From Spongospora subterranea (lineage: Eukaryota > Endomyxa > Phytomyxea > Plasmodiophorida > Plasmodiophoridae): a DNA stretch of 64,000 nucleotides. A program made the translations under genes and the position numbers. The first letter of the stretch is position 1. Every line of letters starts with the position of its first letter. The stretch spans positions 1 to 64,000 of the forward strand of contig OUQQ01000140.1 in assembly GCA_900404475.1 (NCBI GenBank), given 5' to 3'. Below, one piece after another: positions 58,526-64,000 of the stretch. A model generated the notes under the pieces. It worked only from the letters and a program-made list of their open reading frames with translations, searched no databases and was not told the origin of the DNA.

Positions 58526-61500
58526 CTATGGTGTTTCTATCGATGCTTTGGTCTTCACCAACTTTTTCAGTCCTGTAATAATGTTGAGCTTGACAAGCGG
58601 TGCCAAAAGCCGGGTATGGATGAAGTCCTCTATGCGTGTATCAATTTCCACATAGGGATTCGGGATTTTCATGACGGCGATCGCAGCGATTCCTTCAATG
58701 AACTCATCATAGACTAGTTCGGTGTTGACCTCGCTAGCCTCCTCGTCATCCGTCCTCTGGATATTATTGAAAATCGACTGGACATGCGATAGGGAAAACG
58801 TGGCGTCGACCCAGGCGCATTCCTGAACCATCAGCTTGAACTCAGCCAGGCTCATTGAATCATCTTGTGCCGTCTTCCGTTTCCCTTTCGGCTTCTTACC
58901 TCCAGCCGCTGTCAACAATAGTCAGTCTGATTGCGGCCACACCTTTGCCCCTTCCTACCGTAATATCGGAAAATGCATTTCAAACAGGCGCGATTACGAT
59001 CAAATACGTCTTTGACTTTGACCTAATTTCAATTTAGTTCGACAAGTTGTAGCGTAACAACCTGATCAATACAGAGCACAACTCCTCGCGGAACCGCTCT
59101 GAGCGCATGGCGTTCTTCAACACAAATGTCTCCATTAGCAGCACCAATCGATCCGCCACCGAATACGGCTTCGCATACTTTTTGATCGCCAATCGCAGCA
59201 AGCACTCAACGAATTCGCGGGGAATCAGTTCTTCGTCGGGATTGGCCACGGCGTCGTCATATTCTTCAGCCTCGACGATTTCCTCTTCTTCAGCTTCGGA
59301 TTCCGCTTCATCCGCTGTCCCGTCGCCTTCAGAATTCGCCTGTGCGAATATTCTTTCAACCTATTCAACGGCTAAATCGTAATCCATCAGAACGTTCACG
59401 GCAGTAATTACTTGTGGCAATTTCAGAGTTTTCCCCACAAGTTTCGCGTCCTGAACAAATTTAACGAATTCGTTGATGGACATGGTACTACCAACGCCTT
59501 CACCAGCGGCGTAATGTCGAAATATACGGCGATTAGCGACGGCGTATTTATCCAATTGTATCTGGATTCGGGCGAGCTCTTCCTGTGGAGACAGTGCCGA
59601 CGGAATCAGTTTCTCGATCTTGTTCCAGATCATGGTCTTGTATTGGGCCATGTCGGCGTTCTCTCGCGCGTCGTTCACCACAATCGGTTCACCGCGCATC
59701 CTTGCCGCCAACATGTGGGCGCTCAGTCCCGACACCTTTACCACAATATCCTCCCACAGATGATGACGCTTCAACAACTTATTAACCGCCTCAGATGATT
59801 TCGCCACAACCTACGGAACCATTTGTTAGACCCTCTTAGAAATCTTCAAATTAGAAGACACTTTCAACATCAGTGCGGTCAAAGGCAATGCGAAAATCAA
59901 GGCAAAAACTGTTAGACCGCATTGCGAATAACAATTTACCTGATTGACCAAAACCGTGAAAGATTCCAATTCAGATGGGACTCGTCCTTTTCGTGATCGC
60001 CGCAGCCGTTCCCAGTTGTGAATAACGCTATCGAGCTCGTCAAGTTCTGCGCTGATCACTTGTTTTCGCGGATGGACCCCGGGAAACATCGCCATCAGAC
60101 GCGACAACAACACGAACGTTAGGTCGGCTTTATTCTCGAATACGTCGGCCAGCATTGCTAAAGGCCCAGGGTTAGCCCCGATATCAATCGCCGCCGTCAG
60201 CGCATCCTTGATCCGCTCTTTCGGATCTGGATCATCTAGGGAATGGAGCGTGACCATCGTTGGGGCGATCAAATACATCAGGACGACCAGGACTTCCCCG
60301 CTCTGAAAAGACGCCGATAGATCGTCAACTGGGCCGATTTTCACCTCTTTGCACGAACGTAGACGAAGATTGGTCCAACGCAGAACAAGATCTTCTGGGA
60401 CCAACGCCAGAAGGTCGTGATCGGAAATGGCGCCATCATTGGGCGTAATCAATTGCAGGGCGTCGCAGAGCCATTCCGATTGGAACAGTCCGATCAGGGA
60501 TTCGCGAGCAACGCGAAGACGCTCCCCGATCAGGGTTATCGCATAACGGAAGTAGTTGATCTGGAAAGAGGTCATCTTGTCCTTCATATCGTGAACGATT
60601 TCGTCAGTGGTCATGGCGACCTGTTGCCGCAATTGCAGTAGGTCCGCTTCGGCCACGTCCAACTTCCCCAGACACGACAAGAACGCGATCTTCTGCAGAT
60701 CGCGTTCTTCGGTCACTGCTCGTAAACGCTCTTCAAAACCACCCGTCATCTCATTATGCTTTTCCATCAGTCTCCTTAACTTGATCGACGCCGACCGACT
60801 CGTCACCGTCTTCCATCTAAGGAACTGTTTCGATGATCATTTAAAAGCTCAACGACTTCATCAATGACAATCAGCAATTACCAAATCTTTGACCGCATTG
60901 GACTTGTGGAAAAATTTCTACAGGGTTTATGTCCGTTAGAAAGCCATTGGCGAACGGACCATCGAAGGCTTTATCGTACCGATAGTTTCAGGAATTTATC
61001 TTTTCTTTGGGCAACATAGGAACGCCATTGCCGAAATGTATTCTGGACGATGGATGATTGCCAGTTCTTGATGACGCCGTCAATCCCAACTCGATTTCCA
61101 GCGCTGCGCTCCTTGTGATAATCAACCTCGACCTGCAGGTTATGGATTCGTTGATCCTTGGCGGCCATCGCTGCCTGAATGCGACGCTTCTCTACGAAGA
61201 AAGGAGTAGCCCTGAACGGTTCCGCCCTGTTCAGATCGATCTCCACATAAATCGACTTGATCATCTCGACGACAATCGGTCGGAACGCCTCGCTAAACCC
61301 ACCCAGGCAGGTCGAAAGCTTCAACATCATATCGCAGATCACGGCCGTCCGGAACGAGTTTGGCACGGGCGACGACCGCGTCGCGTACTGCACTTCGCGA
61401 AGTTTGGTCTCGATGAACAGGGCGAGAGACGTGAACATGGCGCTCTCGTTGCGGTATGTCGACAGCCAATTATTCAGGCTCAATCCCGTTAACGACCCCT

Positions 61501-61978
61501 CATAATCCTCGATCAAGGTCATATATTCGCCATCGTCGCCTTCAAACCCTTCCAGATCCCGGAATTGCCCACCGCTGACGACGCGCTTCCTGGCACTATG
61601 GACGCTGGGAGTCGGCTTCACACGCCAATGCACTAGCTCCAGATCGCCTTCGATCGGCGCCGGTCGAGATGGTGGCATATCATGAAACGGTTCGTTCAGC
61701 TCAATTTTGATCTGTTCGAACCGCCTTTGTGCTGGATTGCGATGATCGATTGGAGCAGTGGACGGACGGGACGAATGGCGCCCTCGAGCTGACGACGGAG
61801 GTCGTCCAGGTGTTGATGCCAATGACCGATCAACAGGACATGATCCAAGTAATTGGACTCCCCATTTGGTCGCTCCTGATGATCGTAATCCCGTTCGGGG
61901 CCGCCGAAATCGTTGACCCATTGACGAGCCACGCTCGACAATGGGCCCAATTTTCAACTCAGGAATCACGTTCGGCAT
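58526..61978 (-). CDS. Calponin-homology protein with EF-hand-like helical modules
   Basis: I cannot name the family. Exon 1 (61978-60980; 333 codons) has a basic Pro/Ser/Arg-rich start and a helical domain (SFRTAVICDMMLKLSTCL... VVEMIKSIYVEIDL, then FFVEKRRIQAAM), ending FRQWRSYVAQRK. Exon 2 (60824-59940; 295 codons, 155-bp intron) has a coiled coil (about residues 345-410) and a calponin-homology domain (about 470-570: LVPEDLVLRWTNLRLRS, SFQSGEVLVVLMYLIAP, MLADVFENKADLTFVLLSRLMAMFP). Exon 3 (from 59810) has IFRHYAAGEG and SINEFVKFVQDAKLVG, an EF-hand-like helix pair. The frame meets an in-frame TAG at 59361-59363, then stays open for about 110 codons with a similar module (PREFVECLLRLAIKKYAKPY). 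A third such module (VYDEFIEGIAAIAVMKIPNPY) is at 58918-58526. Proteins with CH plus this helix-pair repeat are known from flagellated eukaryotes; a cytoskeletal or ciliary role is inference. Confidence 0.65.
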
Positions 61979-62130
61979 TCACTACTGAGTTTTTTGTCAA
62001 TTTCTCCATGGTTGTAGCAGGTTGCGATCGAGATCGGGTACATTAGATGATATTCGGAGTGCCCAATTGTTGGGTTTTGAGTTGAGATAGAGTTACCGGT
62101 CACAGGTCCAGTCAAGGTCCTGTCTTGAAA

Positions 62131-62250
62131 ATGGGCGACTGATGGGCGACTGATGGGCGACTGATGGGCGACTGATGGGCGACTGATGGGCGACTGATGG
62201 GCGACTGATGGGCGACTGATGGGCGACTGATGGGCGACTGATGGGCGACT
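62131..62250. repeat. 11-bp tandem array, about 11 units
   Basis: The unit ATGGGCGACTG repeats about 10.9 times without interruption and with essentially no divergence over 120 bp. It starts 150 bp upstream of the CH-domain gene start on the opposite side and is not part of any coding frame I support. Confidence 0.95.
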
Positions 62251-62399
62251 AGAACATCTCCACCGCGCAGACCCAAACCTATACTTTGCCAGTGACCGTC
62301 ATAAAAAGGGTCAAAATACGACGGCCACCGCGAATACCCAAACCCATCAAATTTGGGAACGTGACGGCTAGCTTACCCTTTTGTGACCGATTTGGGTCA

Positions 62400-62781
62400 C
62401 GACCTATTTTTCATCGAACGTTGGCGCATTTCAAAACAATGCCCAAAGTTCGCCGTTCCGTCGAACGGTTCTTGCAGCTCAGACAACCTGTCTGTGGACT
62501 GCGAATCGCCAGCACCAACGCGACCAATGGGATCAAAGCAAGCAAAAAGGGTGCGCAATGAATCTGTCGGGGACGAAAATAACGAGCAATCGTTTGCGCG
62601 AAAAAAATTGTTCGACGCGGCAGAGCAAAGAAATCAGTTTCTGGCGGAACAGACCAAGACAATGTGGGAACAGGCTAAAGCATTGCACGAGCAATCGAAT
62701 GCTATGTTGGAGAAAAACGCCATTAAATTATTTTCCATCAAAGACGAAGACATCCCTGAATTATCGGCAGAGTTTTTTTGA
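62400..62781 (+). pseudogene. NAM-associated-like, DNA-transposon-linked fragment
   Basis: The plus frame reads TRPMGSKQAKRVRNE followed by a long charged helix (ARKKLFDAAEQRNQFLAEQTKTM). The RP-(I/M)-G-x-K-x-AK string plus coiled coil is typical of the C-terminal NAM-associated domain found in Myb-like proteins carried by DNA transposons. The start of the frame (MTDLGHDLFF) lacks the expected Myb/SANT domain, so this is probably a 3' piece of an element gene. The assignment is by motif only. Confidence 0.5.
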
Positions 62782-64000
62782 CTCACGAAGACAAAAAACT
62801 CGCGGAATTGCGCGAACGATTGGAGTTGGAATAGTTAACAAAACAGAGGCACATGCCGTTTGTAAGCTTACTGATCGACGCCAGGTGATCCGCTCTGTGA
62901 AATTTTGATCGCTGCCAGCGCACGAAATTGCCCCTAAAGTCACCAGCAGGTTTACTACGACCCCTACCAATTCCTTTTAAACTGTGGAGTTCAATCTCAC
63001 TGATTTTATTGTCAAATTGCCGAAATCTAATGGGTTCGCTTGTAAAGAACGACATGCCGAGTACTAAGGGATAAACAGGACTGTCAATGACGAAGAATTG
63101 GGCTGAAAATTGTATGTCATTGATAATCAACTCTCTAGGTACTTTGTCTGATGAGTGCCGTCGATGACCGATAACGGAATAGGGTGGCGTAAAGCTTCTG
63201 AAGATATGCCATGGTTCCTAGCAAAGTTACGGTCGATGAATATGGGACGCCGCACCACAATCAATGAAGGCGCGGGTTGCGGTGGTCGGAGAGCCGTTGA
63301 TCAAACAAGGAGGGCAGAGCATAGGTTCCATCATGTTGTAAAACACGACAGCGACAAGGGTAAGTTTAGTCGGCAAGAGTGAAAATGAAAGGGTTTGTGT
63401 GTTCCCACGGGCGTCGGCCATTTGCCGAGTATCTAGCGACGCCCTGGGCCAAAATCCGCCCTGGGGGTAGATTGTGATCAGCAATGGTGTGCCCAGGTTG
63501 GCTGCAGTACAGGCATAAGCCCTCCCGGCGGTGGTGGTCTTTCTCTTCCATGGTAAGATGCGGTCTTGGAGATCCGGGGGCGGCGATTGGGGGAACTTCG
63601 AACGGATTGGGTGAGGGATTAATTGCGTCAATCGTCATTGGCACTCGTCTGAGACGGTGGATTTGTTGAACGCGGCAATGGGTTCCTGGGAAAGTTAGCC
63701 GATTTCGCTCGAACGGATTGGGCAACACGCTCTTGTAAACCCGTATTTGTTGCAACCTTTGATCCAGGCGCAACGCGTCGTGAACTAATTGCTGTATGGA
63801 CGTGGCGACCGGCACTGTCAGGAGAAGGTCTTGGATTTCATTATTTAGTTCTCGACGAAATGCGTGTCGCGCCGCTTGCTCATCCCAGCCTGCATCCGAA
63901 ACCAATTGTTAGACTTAACTGGCGTACCCGGCCACTGATCGCCGCCCTTGTCGTAGTGTCGCCTTGTTGGGGTCATCGAAACGTTCCAGGAAAATATTCA
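62761..64000 (-). mobile_element. Ty3/gypsy gag and protease, continuing past the window
   Basis: On the minus strand the right edge holds a gag C-terminal part (63905-63366). It has an internal PMTIDAINPSPNPF and an MEEKDHHRREGLCLYCSQPGH zinc-knuckle string, in which the final Cys position of the CCHC is replaced (HTIADHN). The protease follows in another frame (63631-63227, NGSPTTATRAFIDCGAAS; the active-site D-[ST]-G is D-C-G here). The sequence then extends to about 62783 with YPLVLGMSFF, the usual protease flap region. Frameshifts between the parts show decay. The capsid start lies off the window. No LTR is seen at the 3' side. Confidence 0.8.

Noticed and set aside
59412..59798. Plus frame of 128 codons inside the CH-domain gene
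   Set aside because: Antisense shadow of exon 3, caused by the G/C-rich third positions of the real gene.
60684..60712. Short perfect inverted repeat AGAACGCGATC...GATCGCGTTCT
   Set aside because: Lies within the coding exon of the CH-domain gene; stems of about 12 bp may be chance in coding sequence.
1..64000. CRISPR arrays, operons, rRNA or tRNA genes
   Set aside because: None seen. The sequence is eukaryotic with spliced genes; I scanned for B-box-like tRNA motifs by eye only and found none, so a missed tRNA cannot be excluded.

Overview
This is a eukaryotic nuclear contig. The genes carry spliceosomal introns with GT...AG ends, often only about 45-60 bp long, and code for animal-type proteins: a Sin1 TORC2 subunit, a GTF3C1-like TFIIIC subunit, a PIAS-type SUMO ligase, a TBC1D12/14-like Rab GAP, an anoctamin and a GPATCH8-like protein. 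I read it as a small-genome invertebrate or a close holozoan relative. The sequence does not let me name the species. A dorylaimid nematode is one possibility, but nothing here proves it. One assembly gap of 299 N lies at 29221-29519.

Layout. 1-1.5 kb: an unidentified minus-strand coding stretch. 1.5-9 kb: T-rich intergenic DNA, a gag-like repeat present as two inverted arms (4.66-5.31 kb) and a decayed Ty3/gypsy pol on the plus strand (about 6.6-7.5 kb). 9.6-10.7 kb: Sin1 (plus), convergent with the large TFIIIC subunit (minus, 10.95-16.2 kb). 16.6-19.3 kb: a long palindrome and a decayed Ty1/copia element (minus) whose gag end is repeated in inverted orientation. 19.35-20.23 kb: a DHHC palmitoyltransferase (plus). 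20.33-23.24 kb: three minus-strand coding units, of which only the first is recognised (a ZNRD2 homologue with three zinc ribbons). 23.36-27.30 kb: a complete 14-exon eIF3b (plus). 29.0-29.2 kb: a retroelement chromodomain next to the gap. 30.2-31.45 kb: a short RBBP6 (plus). 32.44-38.13 kb: a complete xanthine dehydrogenase with many very short introns (plus). 39.25-41.79 kb: an anoctamin (plus). 41.85-42.13 kb: a small membrane protein (minus). 42.77-46.67 kb: an ABCG half-transporter (minus). 46.9-49.2 kb: retroelement remnants including a likely LTR. 50.68-50.99 kb: an orphan Gly/Ala-rich protein (plus). 51.02-52.11 kb: a GPATCH8-like G-patch/zinc-finger protein (minus). 52.5-53.5 kb: a broken Tigger/pogo transposase (plus). 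53.59-55.72 kb: a TBC Rab GAP (minus). 56.2-58.04 kb: PIAS (plus). 58.5-61.98 kb: a calponin-homology protein with helical EF-hand-like modules (minus). 62.13-62.25 kb: an 11-bp tandem array. 62.4-64 kb: a NAM-associated-like fragment and a Ty3/gypsy gag-protease (minus) running off the end.

The cellular genes are unrelated housekeeping functions (transcription, translation, splicing, SUMO and ubiquitin ligation, trafficking, purine oxidation, lipid or solute transport) and do not form one pathway. Mobile elements of at least three classes (Ty3/gypsy, Ty1/copia, Tigger/pogo) fill the gaps between them, and all are visibly damaged. Several sit as inverted pairs, which is the most repeated structural theme of the window.
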